Source of the DNA: Bryobacteraceae bacterium
GTDB taxonomy: Bacteria; Acidobacteriota; Terriglobia; Bryobacterales; Bryobacteraceae
DNA: 64,000 bases
Assembly: GCA_026129905.1 (NCBI GenBank)
Contig: JAHCHE010000023.1
Coordinates: 1-64,000, forward strand
Direction of reading: 5' to 3'
Shown here: one piece after another, positions 37,054 through 48,536 of the stretch
Position numbering within the stretch: the first letter of the stretch is position 1
Layout: every line of letters starts with the position of its first letter
The notes under the pieces: generated by a model
Told to the model about the DNA's origin: nothing
The model's database searches: none
The model's input: the letters and a program-made list of their open reading frames with translations, nothing else
Made by a program: the position numbers and the translations under genes

Positions 37054-38376
37054 ATGCGATCCGTCTTTACCAAGGTGCTGCTCTGGTGTTTCGGCACCCT
37101 GGTACTGTCGCTCATCGCCTTCTCACTCATCACCAGCGTGGTTGCGGTCAGGTCCGCCCGGCGAGGCGGCGTGTTCGCCCGCATTAACGCGTTCCACCTC
37201 CAGCAGGCGATCGAGGCGTATCAGTCGCAAGGCCGGCCGGGCCTACGCGAGTTCGTGGACAAGATGGAGAAGCATCTTCCGGGCAAGCGCTACCTGACCG
37301 ACGCCGCCGGCAGGGACTTGTTGACCGGCGAGGACCACTCTGCCCTCCTGCGACAGGCGAGGGACGAGGATTCGGGACCGGGAATTCCCTCCGACCGGCC
37401 CCGCGTCTTCGTCACCCAATCCAACGACGGGCGGTACCGGCTGATCATCGTCGCCAATCCGCCTGTCGAGGTGCAGAGCCTGGTTCCTTATTACCTGCTG
37501 GTGATGTTTGTCGTCGCCTTCCTGCTCTGGCTGCTCGCCGTTTACATTACATCGCCTCTGCGTAAACTCGCCAAAACCGTCGACCGGTTCGGACGAGGCG
37601 ACCTTGCGGCCAGGGCTCGGCTGAGCCGGCGCGACGAAATCGGGGAACTGGCTAACGCGTTTGACCAGATGGCCGACCGCATCCAGAATCTCCTGACCTC
37701 GGAGCGCCGCCTGCTCCAGGACATCTCCCACGAGCTGCGGTCGCCCCTGGCGCGCCTCAGTTTCGCCGCCGAGCTGACGAAGACCGCGCCGGACCGGGAC
37801 GCCGCCGTGGCGCGCATCAAGAAAGAAGTCGACAGGCTGACCGACCTCGTCCGCGCCCTCATCGACGTCACGCGCGCCGAAGGCGACCCCGAGGCCGGAG
37901 AAGCGGAGCCACTGGCGCTGCAGGAGGTTCTCCGGGAAGTCGTCGACGGATGCCAGGTAGAGGCCGAAGCGCGCAACTGTTCCCTCCAACTGACGGTGGA
38001 CTCGGATGCGGCGGTCCTGGGGGATCGGGAACTGCTGCGCCGCGCCGTGGAAAACGTCGTGCGCAACGCCATCCGGCATGCGCCGGAAGGGACGCCCGTC
38101 GATGTGACGTTGGCGCCGGGCCCCGCCGCCGCCGTGATTTCGGTTCGAGACCGCGGGCCGGGGGTGCCCGAGGAAGCCCTCTCGAAGATCTTCACTCCGT
38201 TCTTTCGCGTCGATTCCTCGCGCGACGCGGCGACGGGCGGCATCGGGCTGGGACTCGCCATCGCTCAGCGCGCGGTGAGCTTGCACCATGGAAGCATCAG
38301 CGCCCGCAACGCGCAACCGGGCCTGCTGGTCGCCATTGAGATACCCCTCAGCCGGACACAAGAGCTGCGCTCTTGA
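37054..38376 (+). CDS. Sensor histidine kinase (CpxA/EnvZ-like), no adjacent response regulator
   Basis: 440-residue membrane kinase. Transmembrane segments lie at about residues 10-32 and 145-167, with a periplasmic sensor domain between them. A HAMP domain (ITSPLRKLAKTVDRF), a HisKA H-box DISHELRSPLARL near residue 228, an N-box ENVVRNAIRHAPEGTP and G-boxes DRGPGVP and GIGLGLAIA follow. It should autophosphorylate and act on an OmpR-type regulator, but none is encoded next to it: upstream is a broken barrel gene and downstream a convergent hybrid kinase. The 180 bp before it shows no clear gene or regulatory site. Confidence 0.92.
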   Translation: MRSVFTKVLLWCFGTLVLSLIAFSLITSVVAVRSARRGGVFARINAFHLQQAIEAYQSQGRPGLREFVDKMEKHLPGKRYLTDAAGRDLLTGEDHSALLRQARDEDSGPGIPSDRPRVFVTQSNDGRYRLIIVANPPVEVQSLVPYYLLVMFVVAFLLWLLAVYITSPLRKLAKTVDRFGRGDLAARARLSRRDEIGELANAFDQMADRIQNLLTSERRLLQDISHELRSPLARLSFAAELTKTAPDRDAAVARIKKEVDRLTDLVRALIDVTRAEGDPEAGEAEPLALQEVLREVVDGCQVEAEARNCSLQLTVDSDAAVLGDRELLRRAVENVVRNAIRHAPEGTPVDVTLAPGPAAAVISVRDRGPGVPEEALSKIFTPFFRVDSSRDAATGGIGLGLAIAQRAVSLHHGSISARNAQPGLLVAIEIPLSRTQELRS

Positions 38377-38431
38377 TATCCCTTCGGGATATGGAAGACA
38401 GGAGACAGAAGCCTGAAGCCAGAAGATAGGG

Positions 38432-40804
38432 TCAGGGCGGAGGGATCCAGGCGGCCAGACGGGCGCGAAGGGCGTCGATGGCGACAGGCTTGGCGACGTA
38501 GTCATCCATCCCGGCCTGGAGACAACGATCGCGGTCGCCGTTCATGGCCCAGGCCGTCATGGCGACGATCGGCGTGCGGGCGAGGCCGCGCTCCGACTCG
38601 TGCTTTCGAATCGCGGCCGTCGTTTCGAAACCGTCCATTCCCGGCATCTGGCAGTCCATCAGGATCAGGTCGAACGCATGGTCGCGCGCGATCGCGGACG
38701 CTTGAAAGCCGTCGGCGGCCAATTCCACCTGGCAGCCCATCTTGTTTAGCAAGGCCAGCCCGAGCTTTTGATTGACGGCGTTGTCTTCCACCAGAAGCAC
38801 TCGCGCCCCGTCGAAGCGGGTCCGGTTTCCGTTGGCCGCTGCGACAGTCGATGGCGGAGGGGGCGCCTCCTTTAGCGGGAGAACCAGCGTGCAGGTGGTC
38901 CCGGCGCCAAGCTCGCTTTCGACCTCGATGGCGCCGCCCATGCCTTCGACGAGTTGCTTTGAGATGGGAAGGCCCAGGCCGGCGCCACCATAGCGCCTGC
39001 TGGTGGAAGAATCCGCCTGCCAGAATTTCGTGAAGACAAGCGGCAGAGCGTCGCGGGCGATGCCGATGCCGGTGTCCGATACCCGGATCGTCACCGAGCC
39101 GCCACGGTCGGTTGTCCAACCCACATCGATGCGGACTTCACCCCGTTCGGTGAACTTGAGCGCGTTGCCCGCCAGGTTGATCACGACCTGACGGATGCGC
39201 CCGGGATCGCCGAAGAAGTGCTCCGGCGCGTGCGGCGGGTACGCCAGGCGAAACGTCAAGGACTTTTCGTCCGCGGCGGGCTTCAGCAGCGCGAAGACCT
39301 CGTTCAGAGCGGCCCGTAAGCTAAACGGAACCGCTTCGAAGGAGATCTTCCGCGCCTCGATTCTCGTCAGGTCGAGAATGTCGTTGATGATGGTGAGCAA
39401 GGCGCGCGAGGATTCCCGGACTGCCTCTGCGTATTCGCGTTTTTCGGGCGGCAACTGGCCGTCCAGCAGCAGGTCTGTCATGCCGATGATGCCATTCATG
39501 GGGGTGCGGATCTCATGGCTCATCGTGGCCAGGAATTCGCTTTTGGCTTGGGTGGCCGCTTCGGCGGCTTCTTTCGCCTGGCGAAGTTCCTCGACAGTTC
39601 GCCGGGCCTCGGAAATATCGGTAAGGGTGCCCGCCACGCGCACGGGCGTCCCGACCGCGTCCTTCTCGACCACCTGCCCCCGCAGATCCACCCACTTCCA
39701 CTCACCCTGCTTCGTTCGCACGCGATGTTCGGCTTGGAAGTGAACCGTTTCACGGGCCAGAAGGGAATCAGCGATCTTGTGAAGCTGCGGCAGGTCGTCC
39801 GGATGAACGTGCGCGAACCAGGCCTCGAGGCTCGTGTCGAGTTCGCCGGACGGGTAACCGAGAATCTCCAGGAACCGGCCGCTGTACTCGGCCGAGTTGG
39901 TTCTCATGTTCCGATCCCAGTATCCTTGCCGGCCGCCTTCGAGCACGAAACGGAGCTGCTCCTCTTTGTCGCGGAGTTGTTGTTCCACGCGGAAGCGGCC
40001 GGTTAGGTCCCTTGAGAATCCGATCTGGCGTACCATCCGGCCCGAAGCGTCGCGAACCGGTACGATCTGCGTGGCCATTCGCCGCCGTCCGACAGGCAGA
40101 TCAAGGGTTTCTTCGAGCGCAATCGGACCATCCGCCTCCAGACACTCGAGATGCGGCCGTTTGATGAATGCCGCGTGCTCCGGCGGCCAGATTTCGTCCG
40201 GCGTGCGGCCGACAACAAGCGAAGCGGGGACTCCTAAAGTCCGCTCGAAAGCCGGGTTGACCTCCTTCATGCGGAAGACGGGACCCGGCTCGACATCCAC
40301 GATAAAGATGGGATCGACGGCATTCTGAAAGAGCGCCTGGTAGCGGTTGTTGGATTCCATCAGCGCCGCCCGCGCTTCCTGCTCACGCGTGACATCGCGC
40401 TTGACGCCAATGTAGTGCGTCGTCGTTCCCTCGGCGTTGCGCACGGGCGTGATCGAGAGCTCTTCGGTGTAAACCGTCCCGTCTTTCCGCCGGTTCACGA
40501 CCGTTCCCATCCAGTGCTTGCCGGCCGAGAGCGCCGCCCACATCTCGTTGTAGAAGTCCGGTGAGTGGTGGCCCGATTTGAGAACCCGCGGATTTTGGCC
40601 GATTGCCTCCGCGGCGGAGTATCCCGTCAATCGGGTAAACGCCGCATTCACCCAACAAATGGTTCCCTTATGGTCGGTGATGGTGATGCCTTCCTGCGCC
40701 GCCTCCAGCGACGCCAGCAGCACCCTATTCGCAATATCAGTCGGCGCGCCGGCGGCCTGAGGATGATTGACGCCGGACGATGCGGTTGGCTCAGTACCGT
40801 GCAA
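38432..40804 (-). CDS. Hybrid sensor histidine kinase, three PAS domains plus receiver
   Basis: 790-residue cytoplasmic protein. It has three PAS/PAC units (GITITDHKGTICWVNAAF near residue 40; YQALFQNAVDPIFIVDVEPG near 155; EEQLRFVLEGGRQGYWDRN near 285). A HisKA domain has H-box ATMSHEIRTPMNGIIG near residue 427, followed by an ATPase domain with NLAGNALKFTERGE and RYGGAGLGLPISK. A C-terminal receiver (VLLVEDNAVNQKLG) has phospho-acceptor Asp in LILMDCQMPGMDG near residue 717. No membrane segment is seen, so the stimulus is probably internal (redox, light or small molecule). The start is TTG at 40804 with GAGAGAA upstream. No output regulator is adjacent. Confidence 0.92.
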   Translation of the reverse strand: MHGTEPTASSGVNHPQAAGAPTDIANRVLLASLEAAQEGITITDHKGTICWVNAAFTRLTGYSAAEAIGQNPRVLKSGHHSPDFYNEMWAALSAGKHWMGTVVNRRKDGTVYTEELSITPVRNAEGTTTHYIGVKRDVTREQEARAALMESNNRYQALFQNAVDPIFIVDVEPGPVFRMKEVNPAFERTLGVPASLVVGRTPDEIWPPEHAAFIKRPHLECLEADGPIALEETLDLPVGRRRMATQIVPVRDASGRMVRQIGFSRDLTGRFRVEQQLRDKEEQLRFVLEGGRQGYWDRNMRTNSAEYSGRFLEILGYPSGELDTSLEAWFAHVHPDDLPQLHKIADSLLARETVHFQAEHRVRTKQGEWKWVDLRGQVVEKDAVGTPVRVAGTLTDISEARRTVEELRQAKEAAEAATQAKSEFLATMSHEIRTPMNGIIGMTDLLLDGQLPPEKREYAEAVRESSRALLTIINDILDLTRIEARKISFEAVPFSLRAALNEVFALLKPAADEKSLTFRLAYPPHAPEHFFGDPGRIRQVVINLAGNALKFTERGEVRIDVGWTTDRGGSVTIRVSDTGIGIARDALPLVFTKFWQADSSTSRRYGGAGLGLPISKQLVEGMGGAIEVESELGAGTTCTLVLPLKEAPPPPSTVAAANGNRTRFDGARVLLVEDNAVNQKLGLALLNKMGCQVELAADGFQASAIARDHAFDLILMDCQMPGMDGFETTAAIRKHESERGLARTPIVAMTAWAMNGDRDRCLQAGMDDYVAKPVAIDALRARLAAWIPPP

Positions 40805-41085
40805 GTATCTATTCTCTCGATTCGTACCTGACGAACAGGGGTTGGCGGCGCATCAGAACAGCAATAAGGGGTGAGCATGAAACCAAGCAGAACCGCACGA
40901 ACATGAGGGCGCGCGCGCCGCCAAAACGCTCACCTGCCATCTTTATCGGCAGCGCGTCGCCTTTCCTTTAAGCCCTAATCGGCGCTCATGGGGAGGCCGC
41001 GGTTCGGCTGCGCAGGGCGGCGCGTTCGTGAAAGATGTGCCCGGGATTGGCATACTGGATGTATCTGGATATCGTCCCTTTACCA

Positions 41086-43812
41086 ATGGTCACCCGGCTG
41101 TTAACGTTCATTCTGTGCGCGATCGCGTTGAGAGCTTCCGAGCCCGGCAAGCTCAGCTTCAACCACGATGTTCGTCCCATCTTGTCGAAGAACTGCTTCG
41201 CCTGCCACGGTCCGGACGCAAGTTCGCGCCAGGGAAATCTCCGGCTGGACACGCGGGCCGGCGCGACGGGCGCGGAGGGCGGCCATGCCGGCATCGTACC
41301 TGGCGACAGCGCCAAGAGCCGGATCGTCATGCGGATCACGCATCCCAGCGCTCCGATGCCTCCGGCCGGCGCGGGCGACCGGCTTTCGGCGGCCGAGATC
41401 GAGATCATCAAGCGCTGGATCGATGAAGGCGCCAACTACGACCGCCACTGGGCGTTCGAGCCGCCGGTCCGCCCTGATCCGCCCAAAGTGCGGCAGACCG
41501 ATTGGCCGAAGAACGAGATCGACTATTTCGTGCTAGCGCGGCTGGAAGCGGAAGGACTGACGCCATCGCCCGAAGCGGACCGCTATGCGCTGGCGCGCCG
41601 CCTCTATCTCGATCTCGTTGGGCTGCCGCCGACGCCCGAGCAGGCGCGAGCCTTCGCCGAGGACGGGTCGCCGAACGCCTACGAGCGCACGGTGGATACG
41701 TTGTTGAACTCGCCCCGCTACGGCGAGCGCTGGGCCACCGTCTGGCTGGACCTGGCGCGCTACGCCGATTCGAAAGGCTACGAAGCGGACCGGCTGCGCA
41801 CGATGTGGCCGTACCGGGACTGGGTGATTCGGGCGCTGAACGAGAACATGCCGTTCGACCGGTTCACCACGCTCCAGCTTGCGGGGGACTTGCTGCCCGT
41901 TCCGACGCGAGACCAGCTCATCGCCACCGGCTTCCATCGCAACACCATGACCAACGACGAAGGCGGGACCGACGACGAGGAGTTTCGCGACGCCGCCGTG
42001 AAGGACCGCGTGGCCACCACCGGCCAGGTATGGATGGGACTGACGTGGGGTTGCGCGCAATGCCACTCGCACAAATTCGACCCGATTTCACACAAGGAGT
42101 TCTACGAGCTTTACGCGTTCTTCAACCAGACCGAGGACGCCGACAAGGTACACGACCGGCCGACGCTCAAGCTCGACAAGAAAACGACGACGCTGATTAT
42201 GCGGGAACTGCCGGCGGACAAGCGGCGCGCGACTCGCATTCACCTCCGAGGGAACTTCCTCGACCCCGGCGACCCCGTTGAGGCGGCCGTCCCGGACGAG
42301 TTCCATCCGTTCCCGGCCGACGCGCCGCAGAACCGGCTGGGACTGGCGAAGTGGCTGGTGGACAAGAACAACCCGCTGACCGCGCGGGTGACGGTGAACC
42401 GGTTTTGGGCGCGGCTGTTCGGCGCCGGCCTGGTGGAAACCGAGGAGGATTTCGGCAACCAGGGCGCGTCGCCGTCGCATCCGGAGCTGCTCGACTGGCT
42501 GGCCACCGAGTTCATGCGGCTGGACTGGGACATGAAGGGCATCCAGAAGAAGATCGTGATGTCGGCCACTTACAGGCAGTCGTCCAATGCCAGCACGGCG
42601 CAGGTGGAGCGCGATCCCTATAACCGCCTGGTGGCGCGGGGGCCGCGCGTGCGGCTGGACGCGGAGATGGTGCGGGATCAGATGCTCGCGGCGAGCGGCC
42701 TGCTGAGCGAGAAGATGTACGGGCCTCCGGTGATGCCGTTACAGCCGGACGGCGTCTGGCAAGTGGTCTACAGCTCCGACCGGTGGGAAACGAGCAAGGG
42801 CGAAGACCGCTACCGGCGGGCGCTCTACACGTTGTGGCGGCGGACGTCGCCCTATCCGTCGGCGACGACCTTTGACGCGCCTTCGGCCGAGGTCTGCACG
42901 ATGCGGCGCATCCGGACGAATACGCCGCTGCAGGCGCTGGTGACGCTGAACGATCCGGTGGCGCTGGAGGCGGCCCGGCATCTCGCCGCGCGCGCGCTGG
43001 ACGGGCCAGACAGCGACGTTCCGGACCGCATCCGGCGCGCTTTCCAGCTTGCGCTTGTCCGTCCGCCGGCGGAGGAGGAGGTCGCGCGCCTCGCCGCGCT
43101 TTACGAGGAAGCCCGGCGAAAGCTGGAGGCCGACCCCGAAGCGGCGCGGGACCTGCTGAACGTGGATCGCATCGTCTATGCCACCGACCGCGCGACAACC
43201 CTGATTCCCGATTCGCGCGAGCAACCCGTCGAATGGCGCTACCGCGTCGAAGAACCGCCGGAGAACTGGTTCCATCCCCGTTTCAAAGACTCGTCCTGGA
43301 AGAAGGGTCAGAGCATGTTCGGCCACATCAAGCCGAAGAAGAAGAGAGAAAAGAAGCCGGGCGAGGAACGGGAGGAAGAGGAAGACGACTCCGGTTACGC
43401 CAAGCCGGAAGCGAGCACGCTTTGGGTCTCGGAGAAGATCTGGCTGCGGCGCCAGTTCACGGTGGACGGGCCGGGGTTCGAGGGCTTCCGCGTGGCGGCG
43501 AGGTTCCGGGGCAGCTTCGAAGTGTGGATCAACGGCGTTCCGGCCATCACGTCCGGCGACGCCGAGTCCGGTCCTGTCGATCTGAAGATTTCCGCGGCGG
43601 CCGAGCGGACGATCCGGCCTGGAAAGAATCTGATCGCGGTGGCTTCGACGCGCACCATTGAAGGCGACGGCGATCAGTTCATCGACGTCAGCCTGACGGC
43701 GCTTCGACCGCCGGACTACGAACGTTCGCGCGCGGACGACGCCGAACGCGCCGCGTGGGTGACCGTGGCCCACGTCCTGCTCAACCTGGACGAGACGCTT
43801 GCCAAGAGGTAA
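41086..43812 (+). CDS. PSD1 and planctomycete cytochrome C domain protein with inserted beta-sandwich domain
   Basis: 908-residue exported protein. A signal peptide ([17 protein letters not shown]) precedes a cytochrome-like domain with CxxCH in [12 protein letters not shown]1549 follows, with [15 protein letters not shown] and a second CxxCH in [15 protein letters not shown]1553 comes next ([29 protein letters not shown]). About 185 residues (roughly 700-885) interrupt DUF1553 just before its usual ending [10 protein letters not shown]: a basic-then-acidic linker ([18 protein letters not shown]) and a galactose-binding-like sandwich. The ATG at 41086 is preferred; in-frame starts exist upstream. 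It is coupled to the DUF1501 gene 4 bases downstream. The function of the pair is unproven, possibly in polymer processing. Confidence 0.9.
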   Translation: MVTRLLTFILCAIALRASEPGKLSFNHDVRPILSKNCFACHGPDASSRQGNLRLDTRAGATGAEGGHAGIVPGDSAKSRIVMRITHPSAPMPPAGAGDRLSAAEIEIIKRWIDEGANYDRHWAFEPPVRPDPPKVRQTDWPKNEIDYFVLARLEAEGLTPSPEADRYALARRLYLDLVGLPPTPEQARAFAEDGSPNAYERTVDTLLNSPRYGERWATVWLDLARYADSKGYEADRLRTMWPYRDWVIRALNENMPFDRFTTLQLAGDLLPVPTRDQLIATGFHRNTMTNDEGGTDDEEFRDAAVKDRVATTGQVWMGLTWGCAQCHSHKFDPISHKEFYELYAFFNQTEDADKVHDRPTLKLDKKTTTLIMRELPADKRRATRIHLRGNFLDPGDPVEAAVPDEFHPFPADAPQNRLGLAKWLVDKNNPLTARVTVNRFWARLFGAGLVETEEDFGNQGASPSHPELLDWLATEFMRLDWDMKGIQKKIVMSATYRQSSNASTAQVERDPYNRLVARGPRVRLDAEMVRDQMLAASGLLSEKMYGPPVMPLQPDGVWQVVYSSDRWETSKGEDRYRRALYTLWRRTSPYPSATTFDAPSAEVCTMRRIRTNTPLQALVTLNDPVALEAARHLAARALDGPDSDVPDRIRRAFQLALVRPPAEEEVARLAALYEEARRKLEADPEAARDLLNVDRIVYATDRATTLIPDSREQPVEWRYRVEEPPENWFHPRFKDSSWKKGQSMFGHIKPKKKREKKPGEEREEEEDDSGYAKPEASTLWVSEKIWLRRQFTVDGPGFEGFRVAARFRGSFEVWINGVPAITSGDAESGPVDLKISAAAERTIRPGKNLIAVASTRTIEGDGDQFIDVSLTALRPPDYERSRADDAERAAWVTVAHVLLNLDETLAKR

Positions 43813-43816
43813 CGAC

Positions 43817-45283
<1,467 letters not shown>

Positions 45284-45415
45284 AGCGCACCCTTAAAAGA
45301 CTTTCCATTCAATGTGCGCCATAGGGCGAGAGATCTGCAGGAAGACTTCCCCCGACCCGGCCGGCCAAGCGGGATTCTCCTCGAACTCGGCCGCCCGAGA
45401 ACGCGTATTGACAGT

Positions 45416-46689
45416 ATGGTCGGAGACGCCAGGATTCAGAGGTTGGCGTTTCTTGTCATCGCAATTGCAGTCTGCGCGGAGGCGCAGCCTTCGGGCGATC
45501 ATTCAGGGCGTCTCCCGGCGCCGACAGGCGCTTTCCATGTTGGAAGAGTCACGCTGCTGTGTGAGGACCCATCGCGGCTTGAGCCGCTCGATCCGAACTC
45601 CGCCCCACGTCGAATCATGGTAGACGTTTGGTACCCCGCCGAGCGATCCGTATCCACAGAGCCGCAATCGGCTGAGTATCTCAATGTCGCCGCATTCGAG
45701 CGCGGGCTCGGCGAAGATGCCCTTAGGAAGCAACTTCGCGGCTCCTATGATGCCATTATATCGAGACGCGTGACGACGCACGCGATGGTGCAAGCACCGT
45801 TCGCCAGCTCGTTACGACTCGCCCCCGTCTTGCTCTTCTCGCCAGGCGGCGGCATGATACGGGAGCTCTATACCTCCCAGATGGCAGACCTCGCTAGCCA
45901 CGGATACATTGTTGCGGCGATGACCCACACCTACGACGGATTTTTCGCAGTATTTCCTGACGGGACTTCCATAACGCACGACGGCGGGCGATGGCCGAAG
46001 ATTCCTTCCGTTGAAGGAGAGGCGAACCTAAACCAGTTGGAATGGCACACTTCTGACATGCTCGCCGTGTTGGATTACATCAGCCGCTCAGCTTCGCATC
46101 CTCTTCATCATCTCCGATCGCGGGGCACGTTGACCTTGCGCGAGTCGGGGCGTTCGGTCATTCGTTCGGAGGTGTGGCGGCGGCACATGCCTGTCAAAGA
46201 GATCAGAGAATCAAGGCCTGTCTCAATCAGGACGGCGCAATGGGTATGAAGCCGTTCTATCTTGACGTTCACAACTGGGGAATGAACCAGGCATTCATGC
46301 TGATCGAACGGCCGCCGAACCGCGAACCGCTTACGGACGCCGATCTATCGGCGATGAACATCACACGATCGCGGGCCACGGAGTTGATCGCACGACTTAA
46401 TGCCGATCGAGATCGGGCGCTGCGAAGCACCGGAATGGGCAGCTATCGAGTCCTGCTACGGCGGAATGTAACGACGCACATGGACTTCAGCGATCTGCAG
46501 GTCCTGTCGGCCAAGAACAGCATTGATCTAGATCTTCGCATCCGGGTCCTGACGCTCGTCAGGAGCTACACGCTCGCGTTCTTCGATAGGTATGTCCGGG
46601 GCTTAAAGGCGCCTTTACTCGATCGCTGCACGCCGGATCAAATTCTTGAGTCGGTCGAGAAGTTCAGTCCGGTCATGCGCCCGAACTAA
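45416..46689 (+). pseudogene. Alpha/beta hydrolase (PAF-acetylhydrolase-like), frameshifted
   Basis: The first part begins MVGDARIQRLAFLVIAIAV (signal-like) and reads through RRIMVDVWYPAE and LLFSPGGGMIRELY, typical of exported dienelactone/PAF-acetylhydrolase-type hydrolases, up to LDYISR at about 46086. There the frame breaks. The next frame reads LSFASSSSSPIAGHVDLARV, then the nucleophile elbow GAFGHSFGGVAAAHACQRD, and continues to the stop at 46689. One added base rejoins the two. The catalytic Ser is therefore in the second part, so the interrupted product would be inactive unless this is a sequence error. Confidence 0.7.
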
Positions 46690-47003
46690 AATTCTCAACT
46701 TTGCCTCTCTGGAGATTCTTTCCTGCTTGCGATCGCGAGAGAATCAGCACGTGCTCTGCCGCGGCTCTCGCATACGCCCTCAAGCGGAAGCGAAACCGGA
46801 GGCAGTCAGGGGCTCACCGTACCGGGTTGATGAACGGCGGTTCCTCGGCGCCGCGCAGAGACCGGCGCAGGAGGGCCGCGATCAGCTCAGCCGTTTCTGG
46901 CCACAGCGGCAATATGCGCTCTTTCTGGCCCTTCCCCGTCAGACGCACAGGTGCGGGCGATTTCAGAAGGATATCCTGGTGCCGGAGGTCCGACGCCTCC
47001 TGA
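46690..47003 (-). pseudogene. Tyrosine recombinase (integrase) remnant
   Basis: A minus-strand stretch reads ASDLRHQDILL then VRLTGKGQKERILPLWPET, the K-beta-hairpin region of tyrosine recombinases. After a stop at PVR, neighbouring frames continue as YGEPLTAS and then RFRLRAYARAAAEHVL, which fits the expected continuation of such integrases. Restoring the order needs one base removed (near 46823) and one added (near 46795). N-terminal DNA-binding and catalytic Tyr parts are not recognisable. The fragment lies just downstream of a HicB remnant. Confidence 0.5.
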
Positions 47004-47009
47004 ATGCGC

Positions 47010-47215
47010 TCACACGGTAACGAGGCGCGCGTCGAAGGGCTCTTCCGGGACCGGGAGGTTATCGGCTTCGAGAGCGCTGATATAGCCTGAATGGCTCCAC
47101 TGATGTTCTCCAGAGCGGAATCCTGATCGCGCCCCTGGGACACGCACCTAGGCAGACTCGGACATCCGACAACCCAGCGCCCATCCTCACCGCGTTAAAT
47201 CAGCACCTGTCGCAT
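47010..47215 (-). pseudogene. HicB-type antitoxin remnant
   Basis: From ATG at 47215 the frame reads MRQVLI, then a TAA where Tyr is expected, then RGEDGRWVVGCPSLPRCVSQ and ALENISGAIQ, the classical HicB fold. A one-base loss near 47090 shifts it, and the adjacent frame gives YISALEADNLPVPEEPF and DARLVTV before TGA at 47010. The nonsense codon plus frameshift argue for true decay. No HicA toxin is visible beside it. Together with the integrase remnant it suggests an old mobile island. Confidence 0.6.
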
Positions 47216-47307
47216 ACACTCATTCTGATGGGATCAGGGGACGAGGGCGAGATGCGATTCGCGGTGGGGTGGCGGGCGGGAGGCTTACCTCCGGTTACAA
47301 TGGCATT

Positions 47308-48516
47308 TTGAAGAAACTCCTGCTTGTCCTCCTTCTTGCGGCGTCTGGAGGCATCACCTGGCTCATCTGGAAGCGGTCGCAGCCGCCCGAAGTGCCTGTC
47401 GTCCGGGTGCGGCGCGAGACGATCGTCAGCGCGATCCAAACCAACGGCAGGATCGAGCCGCTCCAGAGGATCGCGGCGCGGGCCGAACGCCCCGGCATCA
47501 TCGCCAAGCTTAACGTCGAGCAAGGACAGCGCGTAGCCGCCGGCGCAGTCATCGCGGAACTCACCGCCGACGATACCCAGGCGGATTTGGCGGCCGCCAA
47601 CGCGCGAATCGCCGAGGCGCAGGCTGCGATCGAATCGCTCCGGCGCGGGGGACGCGAATCGGACTTGGTCGCCATCGAGGCCAGCCTGACGGAGGCGAAA
47701 TCGCAACTGGAGGCGGCCCGAGCGGAACGCGACGCGCTACGGCGCCTGGCCGACAAGCAAGCCGCCACTGGGGAAGAAGTGCGGGCCGCGGAACGCGCCG
47801 TCCAGAAGTGGGAGATCGAGATCGAATCGCTCGAAAAGCGTCGCGCCGCCATCGTCTCGGCCGCCGATGTGAAGGCCGCCGAGGCCCGCTTGCGGCAGGC
47901 GCAGGCGGAAGCGGCCCAGGCGCGGCGCGGCGTCAGCCGGCAGACGGTTCGGGCGGGCATCGGCGGCGTCGTCTATAACCTGGAAACGCGGCTCGGCGCT
48001 TTCGTCGAGCAGGGCGGGTTGATCGCCGAGATCGGTCAACTCGAGAAAGTGCGCGTGGTCATCCACGTCGATGAGCCGGACCTGGGGCGCGTCGCGGTGG
48101 GGATGCCCGTCGTCATTACGTGGGACGCGCTGCCAGGCCGCGAATGGCGGGGCGAGGTCGAGCGCGGCGCGACGTCTATCGTAAGGCTGGGTGCGCGCCA
48201 GGTGGGCGAAGTCGCCGGCATCATCGACAATCCCGAATCGCAGCTTGTGCCGGACGCCAATGTCAACGTCGAGATCCGCTCACGAATCGCCGAGAATACG
48301 CTCGCGCTGCCCAAGGAAGCTCTGCACGGCGTCGGCGATCAGATCGGCGTGTACGTACTGGCCGGCGAGCGTCTGGAATGGCGCCTCGTCAAAGTGGGGG
48401 TTTCCGACATCACGCGAAGCGAGATTCTCTCCGGTCTCAAAGAGGGTGATGCCGTGGCCCTGGGCGCTGTCGAGCAATTCGCCGACGGCATGCGGGTGCG
48501 GGCGCGGACTCCATAG
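47308..48516 (+). CDS. HlyD/MacA-type periplasmic adaptor (membrane fusion protein)
   Basis: 402-residue protein starting at TTG 47308 (MKKLLLVLLLAASGG after decoding), with one N-terminal membrane anchor. A biotinyl-lipoyl-like half (IVSAIQTNGRIEPLQRIAA) is followed by a long alpha-hairpin coiled coil rich in Ala/Glu/Arg at residues about 90-210, the second lipoyl half (VRAGIGGVVYNLETRLGAFV), and beta-barrel and membrane-proximal domains. Such adaptors link inner-membrane pumps to outer-membrane channels. Here no MacB/RND pump gene follows: the next gene is convergent. The partner must be elsewhere or lost. Confidence 0.88.
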   Translation: MKKLLLVLLLAASGGITWLIWKRSQPPEVPVVRVRRETIVSAIQTNGRIEPLQRIAARAERPGIIAKLNVEQGQRVAAGAVIAELTADDTQADLAAANARIAEAQAAIESLRRGGRESDLVAIEASLTEAKSQLEAARAERDALRRLADKQAATGEEVRAAERAVQKWEIEIESLEKRRAAIVSAADVKAAEARLRQAQAEAAQARRGVSRQTVRAGIGGVVYNLETRLGAFVEQGGLIAEIGQLEKVRVVIHVDEPDLGRVAVGMPVVITWDALPGREWRGEVERGATSIVRLGARQVGEVAGIIDNPESQLVPDANVNVEIRSRIAENTLALPKEALHGVGDQIGVYVLAGERLEWRLVKVGVSDITRSEILSGLKEGDAVALGAVEQFADGMRVRARTP

Positions 48517-48536
48517 GCGCGTCGCCGGCGCCGAAC

